Below, piece by piece: positions 9,536 through 19,651 of a stretch of DNA of 64,000 bases. Made by a program: the position numbers and the translations under genes. The DNA is from Strongylocentrotus droebachiensis (taxonomy: Eukaryota; Echinodermata; Echinoidea; Camarodonta; Strongylocentrotidae): positions 1 to 64,000 of the forward strand of contig JAVYIG010001034.1 in the NCBI GenBank assembly GCA_035222895.1, in the 5' to 3' direction. How positions within the stretch are numbered: position 1 is the stretch's first letter; every line of letters begins with the position of its first letter. The notes beneath the pieces were generated by a model. The model searched no databases, was not told the DNA's origin, and saw nothing but the letters and a program-made list of their open reading frames with translations.

Positions 9536-12500
9536 AGAAGTTGTCCCAGTGTCTTCATCTTTGATATGTGGTTATGAAAGTGGTTTTGCATTTTTTTAAT
9601 GAAAGTGGTGAATAAATTCAATTTGTTTGAATTATCAGTATCAGGAGCTAATATCTGTTAATATCGGCTATATATGTTATAGGGAGAATTCTTCAAAGTT
9701 TCCATCCATTGTCAGATATTCAGATCATGCTAACAAATTATACTCTCTGTTTGAGTCTGTAAAAAGAAAATGCAAATTCAAGTATCTTGGGGACCATTTG
9801 AAATGTCTGATTTGTTATATTCTGGTGTGAAACGTTGTGAATTTCCGTTTCATAATTATGATAAGTAAAACAAATGTATTAGTAAGATGGAACATTGATC
9901 TTTTCCTAAGACATGTCAGATTTGAACTTCTGCCCACGTTTTTTAATGCTTGTTCTGCATATATTGACCAAACTCTGTGTGATCCTAAAACCTGGATGTT
10001 ACGCTGAGCGAATGGTCATACTATCAATTATTGTAATAAATGTTAATGCTCTGTTAATGCTTTTGCAATAAATTGTTGTTATCATACTTCTTGTCGTATG
10101 TTGAATATGAGGGAATTTAGAGAACAGTTCTTTATCAGGGGATATATTATCTACTATGATAATTAAAGATTGAACATGAATGACATTACAATGAAAAAAT
10201 TAATGATCAAACTCAATCTTCTTCATAGTGATCAAATACCATTTATTGAAAGGGTTTTACATTGCAGCATACTGAATTGAACCAGTGCATAATACATTTT
10301 GACAGACTTTATCACAATCACTCTAATAAACATATTGTATATTATACAAATATTGCATGCCTTGGCGTTCTATTTAACAAAATATGTGAACTAATACATT
10401 CAGAACTTTCCTAAATGATGTTACATTTCACCGATGAAGGTTGATATTCAGGTTTTCTGAATTTGGGGGTGAATTTATGACATATTGAACAACTAAATGC
10501 ATTCAAGATATCTAATGAATTTGTTATATTTTTTTAACCGTGCAAAATAAAAAAGTTTTTGTTACCAGGCATGCTCGTGCATATAACAAAATGTTGATTG
10601 TCACATGTCACCTTTTCAGCCAATAGGATCCTCGCTAACAAATACCCAATTTTATATTTACAAATGTTGAATTATATGAGCTGAACAGCGACTAGAAAAC
10701 CCAAGTGATATCATGATAATATTAAATATTTATAGAGCGCATAATAATCAAACTTTCTCTATTCGATGTACAAGCATGAATGACAAGAGAAATATAATCA
10801 CACAAGAAATCAACAAAGAGAAGTATACAAATCTTATAACTAACATAATAGAAAGATAGCTAACATGGTCAAAATAAATAACGTGATTATAGGACAAAAT
10901 ACAGTTTAAGCTACTTAATTGAGGCAAAAGAGGTGCGTTTTGAGTACAGATTGAAGTCGCCATAATATAAATAGAAAGAATAATGTAATGTTTATAATAA
11001 TATTCATCGACACAAAAAGAAACATACATTAACCTTATGTATGCAATCAATAACTAGATGACACAAGTAATATATATATATTTAGGGGTTTTGAATTATT
11101 TCAAGGCAAATTCATCTCATGTTTTTTTTTTTCATTTCGTGTTTTTCCTTAACTTTTTTTGTTTGCCAAGTTGTTAGAAAAATGGTTATCGACCTTAGAT
11201 ATTAGGATATCAAGATAACCATGTAACATTTTATTTTTAATGTAGTTTTGACATTGTTTGAATTGCACCCAGTAAACATAAACGGTCATTGAGATGTAAT
11301 TTCTCTTTCAATACATATACATAATAATCCTACATTACAAAAAATATTCTTTCCCATCTTGCCTGAAACTTTCCAATATACATTAGAAACAAAAGGAGAG
11401 AAAATTAAATATTTATGCATAATTTCATTCTTTTCTCAGAAAGTACGATTCAGTGACCTTTTTATTGCTGCTCTTGATATTTTGCAAAGTATACAAACGA
11501 GAAGTCGCTAAACCATTATGAATGAGGAGTGGGTGGTGTTTGACAATTATTTGCCTCCATATATTTATATTTTTCGACCAACAAGTGAAAAAAAGCGGCA
11601 AGAAAGGAACGATAGGCAATTATTAAAATTTGATGACGGCCTATCATACGTACACTTTTCCTACATAAAACTTAAGGGGAAAGTTAACACCCTCCCACAA
11701 CACCACATCCCTCTAGCGACGTCCCCGCCAAAGAGGCAATTGACGATGAAAATAATACAGCTGATCTTCTCAGAAGAATCAAGTACAGTTAATACCCGAG
11801 GGACCACAAGAGGGTCTTGAAAGAAAAAATATCAAAGAAATGCTTGATGAAAGAAAATTCCTTTTAGTCACTCAATTGTCACTTATCCTGGGCAGGCACT
11901 TAATTGCAATAAAGCAAATCGTTGTTATGAAATGCTTGCAATTTCTAAACATTTTCTAGCATCATGATTTCGGTAGGCTCCAATAATTATTGTACAACTC
12001 TTTCTCTTTTTCGAATGGTAACCCATAAACCTACGAGCATTATATGAACCATATATTGTAAACGTTGTGCTTTTGCATTCAACTGAATCTATTCGAGACG
12101 AAAATGTTTGAACATCTCAAAAAGTTCATAACATTCTTTATCCTAGCAAAAATCTATGCAAGTCAAGTTAATTATAAAAAAAACCTAGCAATGAACACAC
12201 AAAGGTGAAAAGATAAAAAGTGCATGATTTTGAAAAAAAAATGATATTGCGGTGCTTGACTATTTTGAATAAGGGGGTGTCGGAACAAAAATAAATATGC
12301 CGACAGGGTAAATCAGATGTTTATGTTTACTAATAAGGGAAAAGGTCATAAGTCATGTGTTTGCCGAGAGCTTTTACAGATGTCCAATATTTAACCCCCA
12401 CATCCCCTCTTGCGACGCTTCTGAAATAATGAGATGGATATTCTTCTCTTTCAATTTCAATTCTCTCTTTTCTTATTTTTATCTCTCTCTACTTCCCCTT

Positions 12501-12885
12501 CCCTAAATTTGAATGAATTTTCGGCCTTGCCCAAATCCAGATTCCCGAGGAGAAAGTTCTAGTCTTCCTATATGATAAAACACAACAATTTTGAACTAGC
12601 CTGACATCAAGCCGATTATTCGTAGTATGGCCAAATCAAGATATAGACCTGCAATTTTAATAGGCATAATTTAGATTTCTTAATTCGTTCTAAAGATTTT
12701 CTTTAAAGTACATACATTGTTCACTTCAATTTCCCCTCGAAACTATATTTCCTAGCATATAATTATGCCATGAACAAATTCGTCTATGTTCATTCATGTT
12801 AAAAACCTTTTCCAAACCAGTATCATCCTTAAGTTATATAGTCCAGTTGGGCCAGACAGTACAATATGTTGCCCTCAGTGGCAAA
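9536..12885. other. AT-rich region without a recognisable gene
   Basis: About 3.3 kb with only short ORFs that lack family features. It holds candidate FAHD polyadenylation signals (9611, 10035, 10067), a TA microsatellite near 11081 and poly-T/poly-A runs. No RNA gene or transposon ends were recognised. Confidence 0.5.
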
Positions 12886-13121
12886 TGCCCATTCACACGA
12901 GGCGTCATTTCGATTACTTGCGTTATCACCTGCGTTAATCGAACCCGTGAAGACAATCAGCCAATAATGACAGTGATTCAACGCCATTACTGCACTGTTC
13001 ATTTTGCATTTAAGTTTTGTCCGATAACACTCTCATTATAACGCATCAGACAGCAACATACAGAAACAGGTAGCTGACGGCATCCTACGTCAGCCAAATG
13101 ACATCTCGTGTGCAACGGGCT
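12886..13121. mobile_element. Small inverted-repeat element (MITE), Harbinger-like ends
   Basis: The left end TGCCCATTCACACGAGGCGT matches, imperfectly, the reverse complement of the right end (AGCCCGTTGCACACGAGATG, followed on both sides by the same CATTT). The TGCC..TCACACG core resembles the ends of the two Harbinger elements in this window. No clean 3-bp duplication is visible, so superfamily assignment is tentative. Non-coding, about 236 bp. Confidence 0.5.
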
Positions 13122-13289
13122 AATAGGCGAATATTTTTTTCTAAATGATGTTTGGCATCTTACAATCCATTCATAATATCGTAATGACTAGATGATCTTA
13201 TAGGGCTGACGGTTAGTTATAAAACCTTCATAGGAACACATCTTAGGTTACACGGACGATGAGTAAATTGTAACTGGGTAAGCAAAGCT

Positions 13290-13605
13290 CAACGATAGAG
13301 AAAGACATACCTCGGGAAACTCCTTCATCCAATACTCCACCCGCACCAATTGTTTTAAACACTCTTATATTCCAAGTACCATCAAGGAATGGAACTCACT
13401 TCCCCCCGACATCCCAAGGACTTCAAACACCGGCACCTTCAAACTACAAGCAACTAACTTTTTCCGCAACCAAAACTCAAGCAACAAGATCTAAACAAGC
13501 ACAGTGCGCACCCCCTCATCCTCCTCGTTTGGTTCCTAATGGGACGTTGAGGAGTATACTAAAGGAGAAGAAGAAAAAGAAGAAGAAGAAAAAGACAAGA
13601 GTAAT
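13290..13605 (+). pseudogene. 5'-truncated LINE 3' end (reverse transcriptase C-terminus)
   Basis: The reading frame from about 13315 to the stop at 13492-13494 contains SYIPSTIKEWNSLPPDIP and then a FKLQATNFFRN stretch. 'R/P-TIxEWNSLP' shortly before the stop is the usual C-terminal signature of CR1/L2/Jockey-type LINE reverse transcriptases. It is followed by a short 3'UTR and a GAAGAAGAAAAAGAAG microsatellite tail, as expected for these LINEs. No upstream RT core is present, so this is a dead 5'-truncated copy. Confidence 0.75.
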
Positions 13606-14187
13606 CCATCATGTATATCCTTCACCTATTAGCGGATTCGGGGACAGGGAGACAGTTGAACAGGCCTTGCTTCTAATAATTCTACAATAATAAAAAAAGG
13701 AGAGGATACTATTGAAATTTATTTGTCGTTTTATTTTGACAGGGTAGCCCTTTCATTTAAAAAAAACTGCTCGACCAAGGGGCCCTGTATCAACATAATC
13801 AAAAACATTTTTACAAAACATATAAACATACATAAGTTATAATGAACACAAAAATTAAACAATATAAAATATTGAAATAAATGGGGGGGGGGGGGGGGTG
13901 AAATATTCATGTAAGTACTATTTTAAACTATGTGAGAGAAAGGAGTTTGCAGTGTTTTTTAAATGAATCTAGTGAGTTTGATAAACGTAAAGGTGGTAAT
14001 GCGTTCCATATAACGGAGCCTTGATAACAGAAAGAAATATAGGGTACCAGTAGATTAAAAATACATATCGCCCTTTAGACCTTCCATGTCCTTCAACTGT
14101 CAACGAAAATGAAGTCAATCATAAAAAAGCCTAGATATGCCACCATCGACTTCAAGCCGCCATGAATTCCTACTTATACCTTTTCGA
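13606..14187. other. Non-coding, no gene seen
   Basis: AT-rich sequence with a G run at about 13884-13898. No ORF or repeat ends were recognised. It lies directly left of the hAT-type element. Confidence 0.5.
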
Positions 14188-14222
14188 CCGAGGAGCAGGG
14201 GCGTCGCTAGACCTTTTTCAGT

Positions 14223-14254
<32 letters not shown>

Positions 14255-14263
14255 GGGGGGGGG
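14223..14263 (+). repeat. Poly-G tract (31 G, A, 9 G)
   Basis: A near-pure G run just inside the left end of the hAT-type element. Confidence 0.9.
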
Positions 14264-14554
14264 TGTAGAGGCCAACGATTACCGACAAAACTAGCCACCA
14301 ATTACCGACAAAATTAAATGTCCCAATATCTACAAATTTAACCCTATAAACCCGGGGCCGAAGGCTAAATTGTTTTTCCTATGGACTATCTATAGTAATT
14401 GCGTATGCGCAAATGATCATTTTCCTCGACGACATAATTATACGAATTATTTCGTCAACTTAGTCAACATCAAAGTATATAATTTATTTTAATGCAGGTG
14501 CGGAGCTAGGATCTTATTTTAGGGAGGGGCGGTAGTGAGCAAGCGAATCACTTA

Positions 14555-15715
14555 AAGAACGCGCGAAGCGCGCTCATTAGGAGGGTGTCGGTGTTAGGCC
14601 TCTCGCACGAATCGTGGAAGCTTAAACGTTTCCTTAAACTATCAGGAAAAGAAGACGATTTATTGTACCGACCTCGACTGTTAATCCTTGTCTGAATGAA
14701 GTTCCCCCCCCCTCACGCGCGAAGCGCGAAAGCTTTGACGTTTCATTGAATTATTATAAAATGTTGCTGTACCGTTCTCGATGTTAATCCTTGTCTGAAT
14801 TCAGATTCTCCCCCTCCCGCGCAAAGCGCGGAAGCTTTGAGGTTTCATTAAATTATGAGAAAAAGCAGACGATTCGGTGTTCTGTTCTCGACTTTTAATC
14901 CTTGTCTGAATTCAGTCTCTCCCCCTCCCGCGCGAAGCGCGGAGGCTTAAGAGGTTTCATTAAATTATGAGAAAAAGCAGACGATTCGGTGTACTGTTCT
15001 CGACTCTTAATCCTTATCTGAATTCATCTTAATCCTTATCTGAATTCAGTTCTCCCCCTCCCGCGCGAAGCACGGAAGTTATTGCGTTTCATTCAATTAT
15101 TAGAGAAAGTAGATGATTCGTCGAACAGTGCTCGACTCTTTATCCTTGTCTGAATTCAGTTTCTCCCCCTCCCGCACAAAGCGCGGAAGCTTTGACGTAT
15201 CATTAAATTATGAGAAAAAGCAGACGATTCGGTGTCGGCCTCCTGTTCTCGACGCTTAATCCGTATCTGAATTCAGTTTTCCCCCATCCCGCGCAAAGCG
15301 CGGAAGTTTTGACGTTTCATTCAATTATTAGAGAAAGCAGACGATCCGTTGTACCGTTTTCGACTCTTAATCCTTGTCTGAATTCAGTTTCCCCCTTCCA
15401 GCGCGAAAAGCTTAGACGTTTCATTTAATTATTATAGAAAGAAGACGATTCGTTGCACCGTTTTCGACTCTTATTAAGCTCTATTTATCCGAATTCAGTT
15501 TTTCCCCTCTTGCGCGTAGCGCGGAAGCTTTGACGTTTCCTTAAATTATGAGAGAAAGAAGACGATTCGTTGAACCGTTCTCGACTCGTCTAAATGAAGT
15601 TTTAACTCTTCCGCGCGAAGGGCGGAAATTTTCGCGTTTCATCAAAATATAGAGAAAGGAAGACGATTCGTCTGACCGTTGTTGACTCTTAATCCTTGTT
15701 GAATTAGTTTCCCCG
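14555..15715. repeat. Minisatellite, about ten ~110-bp units with a GCGCGAAGCGCGG hairpin
   Basis: Units share, in order, GCGCGAAGCGCGGAAG, TTTGACGTTTCATTAAATTA, GAGAAA(A)GCAGACGATTCG, GTTCTCGACTCTTAATCC and TTGTCTGAATTCAG, followed by a C-rich spacer. The hairpin motif appears near 14560, 14719, 14818, 14929, 15062, 15173, 15291, 15401, 15512 and 15613. Spacing is uneven (about 100-160 bp). Each unit has its own point changes, so the array is not freshly expanded. ORFs across it merely follow the repeat. Confidence 0.88.
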
Positions 15716-16097
15716 AAAATTTTAAACCTCTGCTTTCTTTAGCTGATATTATAGGAAAGTGAAACTTCGAGAAAATACAAGTATTGTAGTTTTAGTCACT
15801 CTCAAAGTCGTCACAGCGGATAAAAGGTCACAGTTCGTAGGGAAAAAAACTTGTCGGCCGACCGAAAATATACATCTCGCCGACTTCAAACTTCTGCATC
15901 GATATAGTACACGAGGATCGAGCAAGAATACCGACACAGCTGACCCGACACAGCAACCTATTTACCCATGTCTTTCTTGCTTCCTTGACGAGACGACTCC
16001 ACCCACACCCCCCATCCCCTTTCTTTTACTCCCACTCCTCATTTCTCATGCTCTTACCTCCCCTCTCTCTCCTCTCTTCACCCCCCCGTTTCTTTTG

Positions 16098-16312
16098 TTT
16101 CCCTTTTCTCTTTTTTCTTTTTTTCTTCCTTTTCTTCCTTTTCTTTCTTTTCCTTTCTTTCCTCTTCTCCCTCTTTTTCTTTTTTCTCTTTCTTTCCTTT
16201 CTCTTTTCTTTCCTTTCTTTTCCTTTCTTTCTTTCTTTTCTTTTCCTTTTCTTTTTTCTTTTCTTTCCCTTTCCCTCTCTTTTTTTCCCTCCCCCTTTTT
16301 CTCTTTTTTCCC
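16098..16312 (+). repeat. Pure polypyrimidine tract (215 nt)
   Basis: Only C and T for 215 consecutive bases (TTTCTTTCC-type). Less pure C/T sequence extends left to about 15990. Such mirror-rich homopyrimidine DNA can form triplex (H-DNA). Poly-Phe and poly-Lys/Arg ORFs here are artefacts. Confidence 0.9.
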
Positions 16313-16437
16313 GACGGCAGCGCAATTTTACCGACAATATCCTGACAGGTGGAGGGGTGTCGCATCCCCCACACCCCCCCTTTGGCGACGCCCATGCCCA
16401 GGAGATGGACAATATCGGTAACACACACACACGATAG

Positions 16438-16700
16438 AGGTGTCGTGGTCTAGTGGATAGGTCGTCGGACTGATGATCACATGATTCGTGGTTCGAGTTT
16501 TGCCGTGGCACTAATGTCCTTTGGCAAGACTTTAATCTACATTTGCCACTCTCCACAGTCCACCCAGGTGTTCACCCAGGGATACCGGCAGGAAGGAATC
16601 CTTGAATGCTGCGAGCACTGAAACGGTATATTTGCCTTAAGCATCTTGCATGGTGGATATGTGAGCTGTATAAATATCCAATATTATCATTGTTTTTTAT
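16438..16700 (+). mobile_element. tRNA-derived SINE
   Basis: A box-like TGGTCTAGTGG (16446-16456) and B box-like GGTTCGAGTTT (16490-16500) sit at tRNA spacing, and the outer arms GTGTCGT/CGTGGCAC can pair weakly. The B box lacks the final CC, and a tRNA-unrelated body follows (CACCCAGG..., GGATACCGGCAGGAAG). It ends in a GTATAAATATCCAATATTATC-like tail, the usual shape of echinoderm-type SINEs. It is best read as a SINE, not a working tRNA gene. Confidence 0.72.
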
Positions 16701-17021
16701 TAAAAAGGTTGTCAGACTAAGGCCCTGGAGCCCCAGATATCGGTGTTCCGTTTGCTGGCGGTCGGGTGAACCTAATGACAATTTTGTCAAGCACTGTTTG
16801 TCTCGTGGGCTGCGGCCCAGCATGTTATTGTACCTTCACACAAAGCTACTAGGAGATAATCAAGGAGACAGGCTGTCAAAGAGACCCATCAACGAAAGCC
16901 AAAAAGCAACAACATTATGATCATTAGGTCACTTATCGGCGAAATCTTAGAGGTGCTATGCTTCAGCGTCGGCACGGTGATTTGTTGTGTTCGCGTCAGC
17001 TCAGGTGGAGACGTTCTATTT

Positions 17022-17440
17022 TTATTCGCGACGGCAGCAAAGGATTCCCTTGAAGGCTTCTTGAAAGTTAGGATGCTTCAGTCCATAGATTATCGGATTG
17101 ACTACGCTGTTAGCCACGAAGAACATGGTATACAGTGTGGAAATACTGGAACCGGGTATGACGTAATTCACAAGGGTGGCTAGGTAACAGAGCATGAACA
17201 CACAGACGACCATGAAGAGATGTTTCCTACTGCAGCATCGACTGCGCAGACAGCCTTGTTGAGAGGGTACCTTCCTGTTTGACTTAGGTAACCAGCGACC
17301 TGGAATGGTAAGCTTGAACACGTCAAAATGTCAGCGAAAGCGAGGTTGATCACCAAGATGTTAGTGATCGTACGAAGCTTCTTCGTTCTGATGACGGAAA
17401 TGATAACGAGGCCATTACCAAAAAGATGAACATAGAATAT
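17022..17440 (-). pseudogene. GPCR copy G1, internally deleted relic
   Basis: Reading leftwards, 17440-17255 encodes a TM1-TM2 remnant (NLAFADILTCSSLPFQ-like) ending near the first extracellular loop. 17225-17022 encodes TM6, TM7 (ANSVVNPIIYGLKHPNFQEAF) and a short tail ending CCRRE. TM3 to TM5 and the third cytoplasmic loop are missing. The N-terminus is lost too: the sequence changes at about 17441 to the duplicated non-coding block. It is the most divergent copy of the array and probably the oldest. Not functional as a seven-helix receptor. Confidence 0.8.
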
Positions 17441-18640
17441 GTTTTATGGTCTGATCGTTTCTAAATTTCCATAACTACTGTTTTTTTGTCTAACAGTTAC
17501 AAGACGAAATATACTATAATTTGTAAATTTAAGATAACTAAATCTGGATGAATAATTATTAACCCCTCCTTGAATCATCCAGACTGCCATCCAGAGCTCA
17601 GTGAACAGCAGATGACAGGTTCATTCCTCACTGCAACGGGGGTTTACGGGGAGGGGTCGACCCCCTCTCAAAAAATATTCCTCAAGTCCTCAAAATTTTC
17701 GCGAGGCACATGTAGAAAACGAGCGCAAAACCCCTAAGCCCCTAAACATCCCAAGCAACCCCAAAGATTATTCTTTAAGAACCGCTACTGCCCCACCTTT
17801 TTTCAAACGCCTATGGAGGATCCCCTTTTTAGTCTCATGTTCCATTGGTTCTACGGTATTGTGTACACCAAGTCCTCAACCATAACGGAACGTTGCCCAT
17901 TTGAAGAAAATGAAAAGGGATATGTGCGTGAGAGATAACCACCTCCTATCTTAAAGCCCATCAGTACTAGTGTAAAGGAGGGATTAGACCACGCTGCAAG
18001 TTCACTGGACAGGTGGTTATCTCATCAACTCAGCTCTCAAAAAACATAAGAAAAAAAAAAGGATCATGGGGGACCAATGGTCACCGATTAGGCATTGTTT
18101 GTTATATAGAGGGCGCAAGTAGCTACAAGTAGTGCAGTGGGCCTTTAAAGTGACTCGGTAACGTTGCCTCAGAGTCTGAAACAAAATACTGGATTTAGTT
18201 CATGCTGCAATCATAATTATAAACATTTAGGTCAGGAATCCCATGACTTTTACAAGCCGATCTCCTGTCTGATTATCAAGATATTTATGACTGGAAATCG
18301 AAATGTAATTTTACGTTTTCCTAACGGTTTTTATAACACTACAGTCTATTGGGGGAAATTGAGTATGGTAAAATCGGTCACTCAAAGATTTTTAGGTTTT
18401 TGAGGCACTTCATGATCATTTTGAAGCGCAATCTTTGTTAGGGCTTCAATATTACACCATGTCACAGACACTGAAAACAGATAGGGCCATGCATGGTATT
18501 TAACATTTGTTAAACGATGCCTTTGAATACATGTAGATTCTACAGCTAACTGAGGAAAACTGATTGATGTGGTCATAATAACAAGACATTCAAAGAGCTT
18601 GGCCAATACGCTGTAACTATTACCTGCAATCGGGCTTCTT
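17441..18640. repeat. Duplicated intergenic block A, copy 1 (shortened)
   Basis: Homologous to 27685-29890, 47690-48690 and 60590-62670. Shared landmarks are TTTATGGTCTGATCGTTT, CTAACAGTTACAAGACGAA, CTGCAACGGGGGTTTACGGG, TTCCATTGGTTCTACGG and GGATCATGGGGGACCAATGG. Compared with the copy at 26.6 kb, about 1 kb is missing after the GACGAA landmark. No ORF is kept open in all copies; I regard it as non-coding. Confidence 0.8.
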
Positions 18641-18645
18641 TTTAA

Positions 18646-19651
18646 TCAGTTTGAGACACGCTCGAGCGGTCTGCGACGACAGCATATGATTCTCTTGAAA
18701 GCCTCTTGAAAGTTGGGATGCTTCAGACCAAATATGATCGGATTGACCACGCTGTTCGCCATGATGATCATGTAGCCATAAAGGGAGGGCAGACTTGCCC
18801 CGGGAATTACGGAGTTCACGCCTAGCGCTACAAAGCAAATCATAAAGAGGCAGACAACCGTGAAAACATTCTTTGTGATCTCGATCTCCTTTTGGTTGAT
18901 GGCTCTGATCATAGGTGGAAAAGAATCTTGAGATGTAGATGAAGAAGCCTTGTTCTGTTGCGTTTCTGCTGAGCTTGAAACGGTAGCTTTATCATCTGCA
19001 AACTTGTCTCGGAACTGCTTATTATGTTGCAAAACGTGGCGCAAGATCAGTCCATAAAACGTAAAGGTGAGTAACAGGGCAGTAATGATGACATAGCCCT
19101 GGAACATAACATAAACGAAGGCCAGTGGGTTTGTATCGGTCAAAGTGCAAATGCCGTAGTATCTTGAATAACCGAGAGTCCCGACTCCTAGAACAGGGGG
19201 TATGATCATGAGTGCAATTGACCAGCACGACTTTCGCGATATTCTTCGGAGTATTGAGACTTTGATGACCACGAATAGATCTGGTGATGACGTACCAGCG
19301 GACGAAACCGATTACGACTAAATTAGATACACTACTGCATACGCTGGTGTATCTAACTCCAGCCACAATTGCACAAATGATCTCGGGAATCGGGAACCTT
19401 CCCGTTTGACTTAAGAGACCGGCGATCTGGAACGGTAGGCTGGAACACGTCAAAATGTCAGCGAAAGCGAGATTGACAACCAGCATGTTGGTGACCGTAC
19501 GAAGGTTCTTCGTGGTGATGACGGAGACAATAACAAGAGTATTGCCAAACAGACCAATAATCGCTAAACCCGCTAGAACTGATGCAATGATAGTTCGATG
19601 AAGGAAAGCTATAGTTGGTGCTTCTACAGGAGATTGTGGACTTGCTTCCAT
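18646..19651 (-). pseudogene. GPCR copy G2, one 14-bp deletion
   Basis: The start (MEASPQSPVEAP) and stop (RRPLERVSN) of the family are both present, and TM1-TM3 and TM5-TM7 read as in the intact copies. At 19222/19223 14 bp present in intact copies (the IWMES part of TM4, including W4.50) are absent. The frame shifts, splitting the gene into two overlapping ORFs of 209 aa (19022-19651) and 208 aa (18646-19272). Otherwise it is well preserved: VRW at the DRY position, NPIIFG (Phe for Tyr) in TM7 and CCRRRPLERVSN at the end. This may be a recent loss, or an assembly error, since only one lesion exists. Confidence 0.85.

Larger units (their letters stand above)
14196..16396. mobile_element. Non-autonomous hAT-type element packed with satellite DNA
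   Basis: The left end CAGGGGCGTCGC matches the reverse complement of the right end, CATGGGCGTCGC, in 11 of 12 positions. Flanking 8-mers CCGAGGAG (14188-14195) and CCCAGGAG (16397-16404) match in 7 of 8 positions. An 8-bp duplication and CAGGGGCGTCGC-like ends are typical of hAT elements. The 2.2-kb interior holds no transposase. It contains poly-G, about ten units of a ~110-bp minisatellite and a long polypyrimidine tract. Confidence 0.72.

Noticed and set aside
9627..9830. Short ORF after the FAHD gene with basic C-terminal residues
   Set aside because: No family resemblance, AT-rich surroundings and no conserved counterpart visible; insufficient support.
14555..15715. A CRISPR-like regularly spaced array
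   Set aside because: The whole ~110-bp unit is repeated with no variable spacers, in animal DNA; it is a minisatellite.
16438..16512. A tRNA gene
   Set aside because: The B box is degenerate, the stems pair weakly and it is fused to a SINE body; it is better read as a tRNA-derived SINE.
15759..16556. Long overlapping ORFs rich in Phe/Leu/Ser (plus strand) or Lys/Arg/Glu (minus strand)
   Set aside because: They are translations of the polypyrimidine tract and minisatellite inside the hAT-type element; no domain or codon signal.
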